64,000 bases of DNA from the NCBI GenBank assembly GCA_030248215.1, contig JASANG010002029.1, positions 62,001-126,000 on the forward strand, read 5' to 3'. A model generated the notes under the pieces. It did no database searches. It saw only the letters and a list, made by a program, of their open reading frames with translations, and was not told where the DNA came from. Source of the DNA: Enoplolaimus lenunculus. Lineage: Eukaryota > Nematoda > Enoplea > Enoplida > Thoracostomopsidae. Shown piece by piece: positions 48,701 to 62,222 of the stretch; position 1 is the stretch's first letter, and each line of letters begins with the position of its first letter. The translations under genes and the position numbers were made by a program.

Positions 48701-51700
48701 CCCGGTAAAACGGAAGGTTTCTTAATCTTAAAGTAATTTTGTTTTATTTTAGAAAAATAACATAAAATACGAAAGCAAAATATATAACGATACAATAAAG
48801 CAAAATCTCTGTTTCTAATCTTACAGTTATCTTATTTTAAATTTTAAAAACGTCCACGTAAAGCTACATCATAATCCTGTCACATACTTGAGCAGATGTT
48901 GGTACCTCAGCAACAGACAACAAAGGGCTTCGGTCTCCGGACGGTGAAATACCGGCAGTAGCATTAGGCGGTTGTGCTAGCAGAACCTCAGTGTCAACCT
49001 GCAGGAATAGAAGAAGTTACAAAAACAGCACAGAAACCAAACACCACATCCCTAACAGACCACATGCATTAAAAACCCAAAGAGAAGCGTAAATAACATG
49101 CTCGGTCTAAGGGCGTAGCCAAGGTTTTGGAGAGGGCGATTGCGTTCTATAAAAATTTGGATGAGTGTTTCTTTTGTTACAAACTGAAAAAGTATCTAAA
49201 AACCTATTTCAAAAATCACAAAGAGGGATTGACCCCTGAGCCTCCCTGGCTACACCCTTGGATTGGTCTCATTAAAAAACAATAACTTGTAGTTTCACAG
49301 AAATAAGCGGTGATTGACAAAATGATTTTAAAAAACTTGAAAACCCAGCAGTTTTGTTCTCTGATCGAGTATAAAAGCAAAAAAATGCAGGGTACAAAAT
49401 AGTCAATAGTTATACTAGACACGGCCCAGTAAAAAAGTTTCAAAATTTCACGTTGTTCGCCAAAAGCAAGTAAACTATATTTCACGCTAAAAACTCCGAA
49501 ACTTCTTTCAATTCCTAGCACCGAACGATTTGCTGTCGGAATCAATCAAAGACCGCCAATGTTTGCCCTGGACAACTTACCCGTCGTTCTTGGGTCCACT
49601 CGGTTGCAAGTCCGCTAATTTCGTTTTCATGACTGTGTCGTTGTTCATCAAGCAATCGTTTCAGCGAATTCTTATACCGATCCTCAACATCGGCTAGCTC
49701 GTTTATGTGCGATTGTTTCAGAGAGTCAATTTCAAGCTGTTTCTCCTGAAAAACAAAACATTAACATCTTTTTAACGTTGCTTCAATTTCAAATTACTAA
49801 CGCACATTGTTTATATAACAAGAAGCAGCTAAACAATTTTCAAAATATTGAAAACTTAATTTGCGTGAATATTGTACCATAGTCTCTAAATCAACGCGTT
49901 TCGAAATTTTTAGTTCAATTGAAATTATCAAGCACAATTGTTGCCCAAGCGGCAATAGCGAAGCCATTGTTCAAGAGGTCAAAACTGATTTACAATTAGC
50001 ATGATGATGGTATCCACACTCTAGTTACATAAGCATATAATGGGCAAGAAGTCAAACGCCTTTTCGATATCCTCTTGCAAAACACTGGCTCAGTGTAGTC
50101 CTAAAATACGACATTTGCATGAACACTTCTGGTCTAAGTTAATTCAGCCATTAGCCAGCCGCATTCCAAAGCTCAAATGCATTCTATTCAAATTAGCAAC
50201 CGTATTCTGAGGACTGTTGCAACTATCACCAGTTATTATATAGGCTTTCAAACAAACCAACTTTGACATCTCATACTCTGAAAATCTTCACACAAGTTAA
50301 GCGGTAAAAATATGCGACAATTGTAATCTCATCGTAGTTCTTAAGTTATAAGTCCTATCGCCAACTGGTAGTTCATGCAACACACATTTAAGAATACCGG
50401 CATAGATTGCAACAGGGCTCACGTTTATTTTTTCTTCATATTCGCGTCGAATTTGGTCAAAGCGTTCGTCTGATGTGTACAGACTTTGCTGCAAATGGCT
50501 CATGTTTTCATTGTAATCGATTTCAAATTTCGTTTTCATTGCTCTGGATTCGTCTAAAACCGAACAAAGTCAATTCAATAACACAATATAATTTATCTGC
50601 TACTTCTGGGTGCTAATTCTCATAATTTAGTAGATAAACCATCTCTATTAAAATACCACGGTTTAATATTTTTTAGAATTTAAAGACGTTTAACTGTATC
50701 CTTGCAGGCAAAATATTGTTTGGGCAAGTACCAACATTTTCCATAGAAACATGACAATGCAAAAGCACTCATGCCAGGTATATGTACTTTTAAACATGTG
50801 CAACATTAAAAACACCATTCCAGATTTTGCAGATAGTCCTGGATACAACTACGCAAAATGTTCAAAGATAAACTACCTCTGTTAAAACTACCAATTTTCT
50901 GTAAAAATTAAATTTCGTAGAATGTAAAAATAGCAGCCGTTGTTGCTACATGGAAACCAATCTTCAGGTTAAAGTTGCAACATTAAAAATAAATCAGTGG
51001 GGCACACCCGGAATTTCTCAAAGCATAAACCTTCAGCCAAATTCGGATCCCGAAAATTCTCGTCCAAAATACCTAGAATAACCGGAATACCAAGACCCAC
51101 AGTGCCCATCATGACTGTGGTTGTTATCAAAAATAATGCAAAAGGGAAACACCATATCAACACAATGTTACAATGTACCGCGGAGTGTCGCCATCTCTGA
51201 TTCCCATTCTTTTTGCTTCTCGTCAAGTTGTATTTCCCATTCTCGAGCCAGCGATTTCAGCTTTTCCGCATGGGCATCTTCAGCTGCTTTCAACTTTGCG
51301 TCATACTCGCGTTTAATTCTGAATCAATAAACAATGACATCAAAATTAAGACAAGGGCACATACATACAAATACGAATGGAACTTATCACTAGTCAGTGA
51401 TAGATGTTCAAACTCACAAACATCTGTAGTTGCAGGTCTCAAAACTTGGAAAGAAATAGAACAAATCAAATCTTAAAAATCTGGTAAATTATAAACCTTA
51501 CAATTCACCGGATCGAAACTTACAAGACCGTTCACCAACTTGTGGTAGGTGCTACACCCATTTGAGAATACGGGCAATTGCCCACGTGCAAAAACTTTAG
51601 GTCCTATTCAATTGCTGAAACCTACTTTGTGCTGTAAATCCCCTACGAGCACATAACCTGGATGAGCAATTATTTAAAATCGGTTTTCTGTCCCGGGTCA

Positions 51701-54700
51701 TGGGATATATTTCAACATCACAGTCAGTGCCACATAATTTATTATTAAGAAGTGTCTTGTCCAAGTTACGTTCCATCAATACACAAACACGGCAATATGA
51801 GTGAAAGCAGCATGCCGCCAATCGATTATCAGAGGTCTAATTCAAAAATGTAAAACCAGCAATATATATTATGTATGTAGGTACTTGTTCATTACCTCAA
51901 TTCCCCAACACAAAAAGGATCGGTCAAACATTATGACTATACTAATAAAATAAGCATACGCTTAGATTTATATAACCATAAGCGTAAGGAGACTTTTTCC
52001 TTTTATCAAATTAACACTAAGGTGAAGCAGGTTACCACTGGATATCAATTTACAGGATACCGGATAGCGAATTTTTTATATAAACCGGATGTTAACGTGA
52101 TATAGCATATGTATATTATGTTTAATGTTAAGGTTATTTATCATGCGTTAGTCATTTTTACTTCGGTGAAAAACTTTGAACATCTTTACTTTTTCGGAAA
52201 CCCAATCGCAACAAGATGTTAAATATGTTCACTTGTAAAAACCAGTTTTATGATAGTCAGAAAAGCTATGGATATCGGTTTTTCAGATACTAAACGGGAA
52301 CCCGATATCCCGTCGCACCCTGGTGTGGGAAAACGCAGCAATCACCGGAACATATGGTTGCGTTATGTTTCTTGCGCGGGGCTGCGCCCCATGTTACAAA
52401 GGTAATGTTAAAGGACGCGCGGCCCTGTCCGTGGCGTACAAAAATTATGGCACGCGGCGGTGGGTGGTAGAAGTATAGCTCAATTCTATAGTAATCAAAA
52501 TGTGGTTTCAACCACTTACAAGCCATATTGATGACAACTTTCAATCTACCCAGCCCAATCTAAACCATCGTCTAACCTCATTTCTGCATCAGTGCCTTGA
52601 TTCAACTCGATCGAATGCCCTATTACAGCACCTGGAGTTGTAGATCTGTCAACACTTCCAACAACAACCGCAGTAGCAGTTCGATTTTCCTTCTTAAACT
52701 GTTTCAACTTATCATTGAGTTTGCGTATTTCTGCGTCTTTGCCGGTAAGCGCATCTTCTAATTTCACCAACTTATCTGCGTTTGATGATTCTGCATCGCT
52801 CAACATTTCAAGGGACTCAATTTGTGATTCTAAGTCCTGCAAATAAAAATATATTTATAGAAGCTAATACCGAATTGTTTTAAATTTTTGCAATGCGGTT
52901 CGACGGGAGAAAAATAACAGTATCAGTGCGGTGGTCGCTGGTTTGTTTCTATCTTATAAGCAGGGTGAAAAACGAAAATAGATCATACCTGAACAGGAAC
53001 CGGAACAGCAACTTGACACAAAATTTGAACTCAGGAATCGAAACTTGATTTCAAACAGAATTTTAATGAAAATCCTAATTCTGTTAGAATACAGGCGTGC
53101 ATTCACAAATGTTTATAACATCTATCGTCGGTAAATGGTAGGTTTTCAAACCGATGAACTCCTTCATTTCTGTAGCTCGTAAAATTGGTACAGAAGTAAG
53201 GCAAATTCAACCTCAATGTAATCATCCGCACAGTACCTGTATCCGGGAATCTTTCTCGTCCGAAAGGTTCTTCACCTCATTGCGTTCGGCTTCGGTTCGA
53301 TCAAGTCGTCGGTTCAATTCACCAACAATAGCGTCTCGTTCTTTTTGCTTTTCTTCTGCTTCCGTTGCGGCCGTCTTTTTGATCGAGTTCATTTTCGCCT
53401 CTGCCTTCTTTTTTAGCTCGCCCAGTTTAACCAGCGAATCCTCGGACATCTGTGCCTTTTCGTGTTCCCAATCAGCTTGTTTTTGTTTGAAATCTTGCTT
53501 GATTTGATCACACTCGCCGCGTAACGTCTCCATTTCTTGCTGTAGTTTTTCATGAGCTGCAGATAACTTAGCTAGTTCAACTTTGGTCTGCTCCAGTGCA
53601 GTTTCTGTTTCTTTTCGCTCAGTTTCTTTGCTTGACAGCGCTGTTTGAAAACCTTTCACAACCGATTCCGTCTGTTGCTTGTGTTTCGATAGCAGATCTT
53701 CTATTTCATGCCGCCTTGCCTCTATTTTAGCCGTGGCTTGTTGAGCTGCTTGCAATTCGCTGGCTGCAGTTTCTTGCTCTGCCTGCATTTCGGACGCCAT
53801 GGCTTGTAACCGCGAGTCCGCAGTAGCTATCGCAGCATCTTTCGCGGCGATCGCCTTGTGCAAATCGTTCGTTTCAGCCCTAGACCGTGCTTTTTCGCCC
53901 GAAAGCTCTTCCTTTACCGCCCCGATTTGATGTTCGGTTTTCAACAGCGAAGCCTTCGATTCAGCTAACTCTAATCGTAGTTGTTGAATTTCTTCACTAT
54001 TATGCTGCAGTTCTTGCTTTTGCACCTCACCCACGTCGCTTAGTTGGATCTGTACGGCATTAAGCTCGTTTTGAAGCTTTTCGACAACTTTCCTATGTTC
54101 AGAGTTAAGCGATTCTACGAGAATTTTTTCGTTACTAACTTTTGAATCACACTGTGCTTTAAGCGAAACATATTCCGATTCGGCATTTGCAAGCTTTTCT
54201 TCAAAAGTTGCAATTGTCTGCCGCAATTTCGATAGTTCTTCTGCTTGTCCAGTAGCTGCGTGCTCCGAAGTAGCCAGTTGGTTTTTCAGTTGTTCACAAT
54301 CCCTCACAGATTGTTCTAGCTCAGCTTTCAAACTTTCAGCTTGAGTTCGTTGCACTGTAGTTTCTTCCCTCTGAGAGTTGAATTCTTGCTTGACAGTACC
54401 CAACTCATTTATAGCAGCGTCACGCTCTGCAGATATAGTATTCAACAATATTTTATCCGCATCGATTTCTGTCGAAAGCTGTTCTTGCAGCAGTTTCAGT
54501 TGATCCCTTAGGCTTTCCGCTGTTTGCATTTCATTTGCAGTTTGCTTTTTGCACTTAGCTAGTTCGCTTTCAAGCCGTAGCTTTTCTTCGCTCATTTCAT
54601 GCAGTCGAACAACATTTTCTTCAAGCAAATCTTTTGCGTCTGCGATTTGTGAACGCAACGAATTTTCGCTTTCATGTTGGGACGAAACTGTGTCCTCCAA

Positions 54701-57700
54701 TTTTTGCTGCAGTGTTTCAATTTTTCCTGTCTGCTCATCCAAAACTTTTTGTTTTTCTTTACTTTCCTCGACCGCTCTATCTAAATCTGTTTGAGTATTG
54801 ATCAACTGTGTATCTTTGGCTTCGAGCTCTTCTCTCAGTTGCATAATATCAATTTCCATATCTTCATATTCTTTACTTCTACTTTGTTGTAAGGCTTCTA
54901 TTTTCTTTTCTTTTTCGCTACATTCACCAGTTATTCGATCTAAATCCATTTGAGTATTAATAATTTGAGTTTCTCTAATTTCTAGCTCTTCTCTCAGGTG
55001 CATTAACTCCAATTCCATTTCTTCATACTCTTTTTCTTTATTTTCTTGGTCTGTCTTCATCTTTACCGACAATTCGCCTATTTTCTTCTTTTCTTGCGTG
55101 ATCGCGGAGACAAACAGTCCCATCGCAGATTCAAGCGCAACTAAATCTTGTCCAACCGTAGAATTAGTTTCAATGCCTTCTTCAGACAACATTTGCGTCA
55201 ATCCAAAATCCGCAACTCTATCACCTTGGTCATAGGACGCGACAGACCTTGCTTTTTGGCTCAAAGACCCCAAAACAGCTTTCAGAGCATCAAGCTCTTT
55301 ATTTCGCCTAAACACTTCCCCAGTAGCGTCGCTTAGCTCATTGCATCGTTCTGTTAGCTCTTGCTTGGTGACAGTTAGTTCTTCGGTGAGTTGATTAATA
55401 TACTTTGCATTATCATCTTCTTTCGATCTCAATTGGCCTTCTATTTCCTTCACGCGCCCATCGCACTCATCCTTGATGGTTTCGATGTCTCTTTGATATT
55501 TTTCTGTCAGTAATTGCGCATCTGATTTAGATTTACTCAATTGCTCACGGATTTCCGCCATATCTTTAAGCCATACAGCCTCACGTTGTCGAAACACCTC
55601 GAGCTCATTTTTCATCGAATTCATCGCTTCGTTCAATCGTTCCATCTCTGCTTTTTGAACTTCTTTCACTTGCCGTTCAACATCAGACACTTCTAAACTC
55701 GACTGTGTCATTAAGTCCTCCAGCCGGGTCGAAAATTGCAGCTCCTTCTCAATCACCTGCCGGCGTAAATCTTCAATTTCCGCCGATTTTCGTCCTTCGT
55801 TTGATTGACTTAACGTTAGCAACGCTTTCACTTGTTCCAGATGTCCTTTGGTTGTTTCATGCTCAGACTGGGTTGATTTCAACGACGATTCGACTGAACT
55901 CAACAGCTCGTTTAGTTTATCGCATTGTTCACTTTTTGAGCCGAGAGAATCTTTCAAATTGGCAACATTTTGTTCCAACGTACCCGTTTGTGCTTGAGCA
56001 ACATCCAACTGTTCAGTCAACTTTTCAACTTCGTTCTGTTTACCTGCAAGCTCAGCTGTTAAGCTATCCAAGGCTGTTTTTGCGTCCGTCTCCGCTTTCG
56101 ATAGTATTTCAGAGTGGTTGGCACTTTCGGTTACCAATCTTTCCTGAAATTAAGCAATTTTAATTATGTATATCTATACATAAGGGAAGACAAATAATGG
56201 TTAAAATTTAGCATTAAATTATAAAAACCCAAATCTTTTTGACGGCATTTTTCACTTGAGTAATACCTTGTTACGACAGCTTTTCACTATGAAACACACT
56301 GACCGCTGAATCCGAGTTTTAAAAAATTACAGCATATACCACAAGTCTTATGTCTTAGAACATTTTGAAGCCTATAAATCAAAAACCACTCATACATAAA
56401 ATACGTTTTTATTTTCATTTAAACTTTAGTCACAAAACAAGTGCATCAGATGTTGTAATGTTATCGATCATTAAGCTAACTTATCCGAGAGATTCCTACA
56501 CAAAATCATCATTTGCATTTAGCATAGTTCAGGTCAAAAAATTGAAAGCTGGATTGAAACTATCTAAAACTGTACAATTAATACAAAATTAGTAATTTAA
56601 CTAGAACTCACTCCCTAAAAATTATGACAGCCGTTGTCCCGAACAGTCAACTACAGCGTCACTCTGTGATACTTTGTATATATTTCAACATTCCGTTCAA
56701 TCTTTAACGTACCTCAAGTTCCTTTACGACAGCTCCAATCATTTCATTCTTTTGAACCAAAGTCAATTTCTCGGCTAAAACTTCTTTCAACTGAGCTTCC
56801 ATTTGCACCAATTTAGCCTTCAGTTCAACAATCGTTGAATCCGATACTGCACTGCCTCCTTGTGCTGCATCTCTCTCGTCAGTCAATGCTTGAACTTTCG
56901 CTTCTAACTCTTCAATTTTTGCATTCGCTGATTTCTTTTCTTGACAAAACGAATTTTCAGCTGTTTCGCGTGCTTTTTTCACATCAACTTCACAGTCTTC
57001 TCGCAAACTGGTAAGATCTGTTTGATGTTTTGCACAGGTGGCCAAAAAATCTTCTTCTAAACGTACGGCTTCGGTAATTTTAGCAGCCAAATCAGCTTTG
57101 AGTTTTGCAACGGACGTTTCGAGTTGCATTTTATCCTGCAAAAACAAAAATGCACTGGCTAGAAGAGTTCTATTGCATTTTCTACGTTGTTTAACAGAGT
57201 TTTGTAACATTTTTCAAATTGAGGAAAATACTATTTACAAACAACTGTATGCAACATCTAACGTTTGTGTAGCATGCATCTTTTCCCGTACAAAATACTA
57301 AAACCAAACAGAAAAATAAACACCAAAAAACAGAAGACTTCGAGATGCCTAGACACAATTTGGTCCGTTACACAACTACTTATAAACTAAAATATTCTTC
57401 TTTAAAACCTAATAAATTGCCACCCAAAATAATAACAGCTTTGCGAACAACACAACTTACCGTCTTAAGCGACTCAATTTCAGCCTTACACGCGTCAAAT
57501 TTAAAATCTTGTTGCGACAATGCTGCTACTTTTTGCAATTCTCGTTCTTCAATTGCTAGCTGCATTTGTTCCGCTTGCTCTTCGAGTTTCTTTTCGTAAT
57601 GCGCTACTTTGTCCGCAAGTTCACGCTCCTGTTTCGATTTCTAAAAACTCGATTTGCGGTAAAGTTAGGATGGCGTTATGCATACTTTTGAATAATTTTA

Positions 57701-60700
57701 ATGTCATTTAGCGCCACAAAAGAAATGCAGGGTTGCTGGTCAAATTTGACTTATTTTTGATTGAATGAATATAATAGCATTTCAGCCAAAACCATATGTA
57801 ATGTTGCTCAGTAATCAGGGGGCGTTTAGCCACGACCATGTCACAACACATGATGTTCAATATTACGCATCAGGCTGTAATATACGCTCACCACAAAACC
57901 TGGCCTTACTTCTAAATAAAAATCACAATCCAAACATGCTTCCGCAATCAATCAAATTAGCCTAACAAAATATAGATATTCAATTGACGAAACATACAAC
58001 ACAATATCCCCAAAACACTTAGTGAGACTTATGATTACCTGTTTTCGCAGCTTTTCTTCGTGATCTTTTTCTATCTGTTTAAGTTTATCTCCGTGTTCAG
58101 CTAACAGCTTATCCCGTTTTTTGGCCTCTTCACTCTGAAACACTTCCGCTATCCGAACAAAACTGAGATCAATTAATCATTACAAAAACCAACACTTTGC
58201 AAGATGCAATTCCACCGTATGCAATCACAAACTAGCGTACAACGCCATACATTTAGCCAAATTGTTTAAAGCCTCAGGTTAGTGTTAAAATACGAAGCTT
58301 TTAAAAATTCGAATCCTGCGACAATTTGTCAGCTAGTTAATCAACTTTTAAGTGTTAGCCTAATCACACTTACTATGCTTTAACCTAAACTTGCAACCAA
58401 CCGGCGCCGACGGCGTCATCCGTCACCGTTCGTGCCATACGCTATCGTACATCAGTTATTTGCGCACGATTCCGCGTGGTGACGGACGGTGCCGTGCAGG
58501 TGACGCACGATGACGATACCTTAACGACCTCAACAACATTAGTTTTGCTCTTCGATATTTTCTTCACAAGCTCTTGTTTTTCATCTTCAAGCAAGGATGA
58601 ACTGTTTTCGGCATTTTGTAAATCGTTACGTAGCTTTGAAACTTCAGACTCGTCTAAAATTTAATGTTAGACAGAGTACAAACTATTGTCGTGGAGGACA
58701 CAAGACATGAGATGAGCCAACCGCAATAATTTCTTCCCATTCCCAAACATATACAATGCTGCTCACACCATTGAACCTTTCAATGTTGTCTTTTTCAATG
58801 ACTGACGCGAAAAGTCAGTTTTCCAAACACTGCCTTAAAGGGTTGCGCTGTACTTGCCGCGCTTCACAAATACTAAATTTCACATGTGCCAAGAGGCGTC
58901 ATCCGGCACCTCTCAGCATTGTGCGTTTCTCAAAAAATATTTTTCGACATGACGCGTGGTTGCGTGCGGCTCCGCGCGGCGAAGTATAACGCAACCTAAG
59001 TTGCAGCGTGATATTACCACAAGAAACGCAGAATATCACCATTCTGGAAATCAACAGCGTATTATGAAGATTATGTTGCGTTCGTTGGAACCCATCTTCG
59101 GCGTAGAGTGTAAATCAAAGTATATATACTTTTAGCAATAATTTCAATTGGAATTCATACATATCGTTTACGCTTTCAGTAAACCTGTACATGAGGTTTT
59201 GAACTTTCTAACCTGTACACTACAAAAAGTTCAAAAATTGTGTTATAGAGTAAGCAAGTTTTTATGTAAAATGCCCATAGCAATCATTTTGCACTAACGG
59301 TTTTCCTGCGCCGTTCGCATCGCATTGCGTAACTGCATAATTTCGTCATCTTTTTCTTGAATTTGTTCGTGAATGCTTTGTTTTGCTTCTGCAATTGCAA
59401 CTGTGCTTCGATCTTCAGCTGCTTCGACTTTTAAATTCCACTCCGCTTCGGCCTGAAATCCACAATTATTTACATAATAAACTAACACAGATAATATATT
59501 TTATAATTAGAAACCACTCAGTAGCTTATTTATTTAGCTTAATTTATTTACTTAAGAATGCATCTAGAAACGAAATTCACTTGCCCAGAAGCTGAATAGA
59601 AGCTTAATCTCTCAAAGCGGTTTTTTAAGCTGCATTACAATTAGTGATGTGTCGATACCAAAAATTTTGCCGATGCCTGTACCGAAGCCGATTCTCGTTA
59701 TGAAATCTTATCCATGCCGATACAAATGCCAATTTTCGTAAATGATGCTTAATGATTTGAACTGCTAGGGTCCGTACATACTGTATATAACATCATGATA
59801 ACCGTTCATTTCAATTATTTTTTCAAACACAAAGTCAAAGGACATAACAGATACATGATCAGACGCATACGCCAGCCCGTGAAATTCAAAGCGTTCCAAT
59901 TTACCGCAAAGTGCAAAAAGTATCAACAAAGAGTCGGCAATTTTACTCACGAAAAGTGCCGTTTATTGCCGGATCCGATGCGGATTAATCGACACACCCC
60001 TAATGTTAATTATTATAATATAAGGGTTCATTGAAAATACAACTTTTTGGGATATGTCGATTAATCGGCATCGGTAAACATTCGGCACTTTTCAATCAGA
60101 AATAGTGCGTACGTATTGCTAAATAAAATTTTTGAAAGTACACGTTACATAAAGGTTGTCAGATGTCTTTTACACTCTAAAAATGGGTAAAAGAGGGTGG
60201 TATCAATGTGGCGACTAACCAAAAGTAGGTGAAATTGGCTAAAAGGCCTAAGCCAAATCGCTGTTAAATTGACTGTTTGATTAAATTTAAACTACACGAT
60301 CAGACGAACTACGGACAAGCAATCAACGTAAGCGTTGGTTTTATATTGTTAATATTTGGATAAATTTTCAGATAACCATTTCGTCTAGCCTGACCTGCTA
60401 TTTGTCCAGAATAGCAAAGTGTCATAGATACATTAGTAATTGACCTGAATAGCAGATTGGCCTACAACACACGCACGATACAAACACACCCGGGTGCAAC
60501 CGAAATTGCAATTTACCACACCTGGTATTGGAATTTGAAAAAATTACCGGAAACAGAACCGGAAAATGTAAAATACATGCCACCGAAAAAAACATATTAA
60601 TTTCGTTTTTTGCAATATTGGTGAATTGGTGAAATAGCTCTTAGTTGGAGATAGGTATTCAGTTTATCTGCTGTATTCTAGATTTTTATAATACACGAAA

Positions 60701-61528
60701 GCAGGTATAAAGTTTTTACACTATCGAAACACCAGATACTTATTCAGCTCTTCAACTAAAATTATCATAGCTTCAAGAAGGCTGTTAGTTTATGTGTTAG
60801 TTACTGTTTCAGCTTTTAAACTGAACCAGACAATACTATATCGATTATGCAATCATTAATATTTTTTAACATTTAATTTCGCTACAATTCAACGTATTTT
60901 CCTTGGTAATAAATATAAAATGGTACTTTTTAATAGAACAAAATTTAAATGTTTGCTGAAAAACTTCGACTGCAGTCAAAACTTTTGAACAACTAAAATC
61001 GCAACTGAGTTAAAATCAGACGCAAATCAACTCTCTGAATTCCAGTCATTATCTACGTCTAAAAGTGCTTAGCTGCCTAAACTTATCGTAATTCAAAATC
61101 CTGGCTACACACCCACTAAACTAAAATCTAGTAATCTTAAATGTGTTTAGCATTTATCATCAGCTAGCGATAGTATTTCAAACTGACTAAACTCAAAAAT
61201 TAAAATTGGCAACAAAAGTACGACAAGTCAACTACAGAAAAGGTTTCGAATCTGGGGCCTTACCATTCAGTAGTTCGAACGCTACAAGAAATATCACCAT
61301 CTAGTGATAGGTGCTACTCACATTTGAAAATACGGGAACAGTTCAAAAAGTGCAATGAAACCTCAAAAGCGTAAGCATCAGGTATTGCTTGCCACACTCA
61401 AACTAAACACCACACTCCAACACCTCTTTTAGATTTGCAGCGATAGGACTGCCGCAACAACTGCAAAAACCAATACATACCTGAGTTGATATACGAACTG
61501 ATTGCAGTGTCATTTGTGCCACTTTGCC
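45598..61528 (-). CDS. GOLGA4: GRIP-domain golgin (golgin-245/GOLGA4-like), 3' part, 17 exons
   Basis: Exons: 61481-61528, 59299-59452, 58526-58653, 58039-58134, 57461-57640, 56713-57135, 53237-56143, 52577-52836, 51179-51318, 50423-50553, 49581-49745, 48888-48998, 48011-48129, 47607-47850, 46912-46977, 46123-46185 and 45598-45708. All phases agree, giving 1781 codons plus stop. Almost the whole product is heptad coiled coil rich in Glu, Lys, Gln and Ala. It ends with a GRIP domain: FNEPTEAEYLRN, YMTERES, ARVISAVLKFSGEQ and a final SWLGSHS, closest by eye to golgin-245. In known GRIP golgins this domain binds Arl1-GTP and anchors the rod at the trans-Golgi, where it tethers vesicles. The 5' end is missing or upstream of the window, and the first listed exon is small and less certain. 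The donor at 58526 (GTTAAG) could instead be three bases away. Confidence 0.88.
46123..46185 (-). CDS. GOLGA4: Golgin GRIP domain exon 1
   Basis: This 63-nt exon encodes YLRNILYLYMTERES and then LGKEAV. The first Tyr is the conserved GRIP tyrosine known to be needed for Arl1 binding and Golgi targeting in this family. Splice sites are TTTCAG and GTG|GTAAGT. Confidence 0.9.
46912..46977 (-). CDS. GOLGA4: Golgin exon leading into the GRIP domain
   Basis: This 66-nt exon encodes LHNVSFDSFPSSPLFNEPTE plus AE. EPTE followed by EYLRN is the usual entry to a golgin-245-type GRIP domain. Acceptor TTTCAG and donor GAA|GTAAGT are both strong. Confidence 0.88.
49108..49260. mobile_element. hAT-like MITE in a golgin intron
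   Basis: Left end taagggcgtagccaagg; right end, on the complement, caagggtgtagccaggg. Flanking octamers gctcggtc and gattggtc agree at six of eight positions. There is no ORF. A possible relative with GGGCGTAGCCAG and a complementary TGGCGTTGCCAGG end lies at about 6128-6288. Confidence 0.55.
53237..56143 (-). CDS. GOLGA4: Golgin giant coiled-coil exon (969 codons)
   Basis: A single 2907-nt exon, phase 0 at both ends, bounded by TTTCAG (above 56143) and CAG|GTACTG (below 53237). It encodes continuous coiled coil. One local internal repeat is visible: two blocks containing EYEEMELELMHLREEL and EYEDMEIDIMQLREEL (near 54850-55030), each followed by ETQIINTQ or DTQLINTQ. That indicates tandem duplication of a rod segment. 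Large central rod exons are typical of giant golgins. Confidence 0.95.
56713..57135 (-). CDS. GOLGA4: Golgin coiled-coil exon upstream of the giant exon
   Basis: This 423-nt exon (141 codons, phase 0/0) sits between TTTGCAG and GAG|GTACGT. It starts DKMQLETSVAKLKADLAAK and ends GAVVKELE, joining directly to ERLVTES of the next exon. The heptad pattern is continuous except for a Gly/Ser-rich break (QGGSAVSDS) that likely acts as a hinge. Confidence 0.9.
57338..57395 (-). mobile_element. LINE 3'-UTR remnant
   Basis: The plus strand holds GCCTAGACACAATTTGGTCC and GTTACACA, matching 62150-62190 just past the LINE stop codon (TTAGACACAATTGGTCCGTT). The orientation is the same. It sits in the golgin intron between 57135 and 57461 and is probably a short 5'-truncated copy of the same LINE. 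Confidence 0.5.
58408..58497. repeat. GC-rich hairpin next to a golgin donor site
   Basis: Cgacggcgtcatccgtcacc and ggtgacggacggtgccgtgc are near-complementary (about 15 of 19). The hairpin lies within 30-40 bp of the 58526 exon end. Related GC-rich sequence (gaggcgtcatccggcacc) recurs at 58890-58985. Confidence 0.45.
59600..61480. other. Golgin intron with repeat fragments
   Basis: About 2 kb of the intron between the exons at 61481-61528 and 59299-59452. It includes a fragment of the foldback element (about 60390-60460) and a dispersed repeat block at 61305-61335. No exon was recognised. Confidence 0.45.
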
Positions 61529-61604
61529 CTACAAAAAACAACTTCAATCAGTTCATATATGTACTCAAAGTTCGGTATGCACTGGCAATTAGAGTATACG
61601 TCTT

Positions 61605-61676
61605 GAAGATTTATAAATTATAAATTATAAATTATATATTTTATATATATATTATTATATATATTATATATATGAA
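61605..61676. repeat. AT simple repeat in a golgin intron
   Basis: Ataaatt triplicate followed by (TA)n, about 80 bp upstream (on the gene strand) of the first visible golgin exon. Confidence 0.85.
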
Positions 61677-62222
61677 AGTATTAAAATGGCTTAAACGAAT
61701 TTTCAACTATTACACCATCATGTTTTTAAAAAAAAGATCAGAAACATTGTATTAATAAGATTGAACTAATCGCAAAAACACTCACATTTCGAAATGACGA
61801 TTTTTCAAAGTCAAAGTTTCCAATATTTAAATGATTATGACCAATTTGCCAGAAAACCGTAAAAATTCTGGTTCCTGCATCTTTAAGTGCAGAAACAGGA
61901 ATTGCTGCAGAACCCTACAGTCACCTCACAAAAACAGTAATGTTCAATAATACACTGCTGGAACTGGACTAATACCAGTTAGTATTGGGGCGGGGGACCA
62001 GCAATGCAAAAAAATGGATCAAATAAAAAACATGGATCAAATAGAGAGTTCAGTCGGCTAATCAATAACTAGCCAAACACAGAAGCATAGGCAAGAACTT
62101 TCATTAAATCACAACAAAACTCCACATAGATAGATATCCATGATAGAGACCTCGAGGTGTTTAGACACAATTGGTCCGTTACACAGTCTCTGAAAACTAG
62201 GATAACTTAGTTAGAGTCTAAG

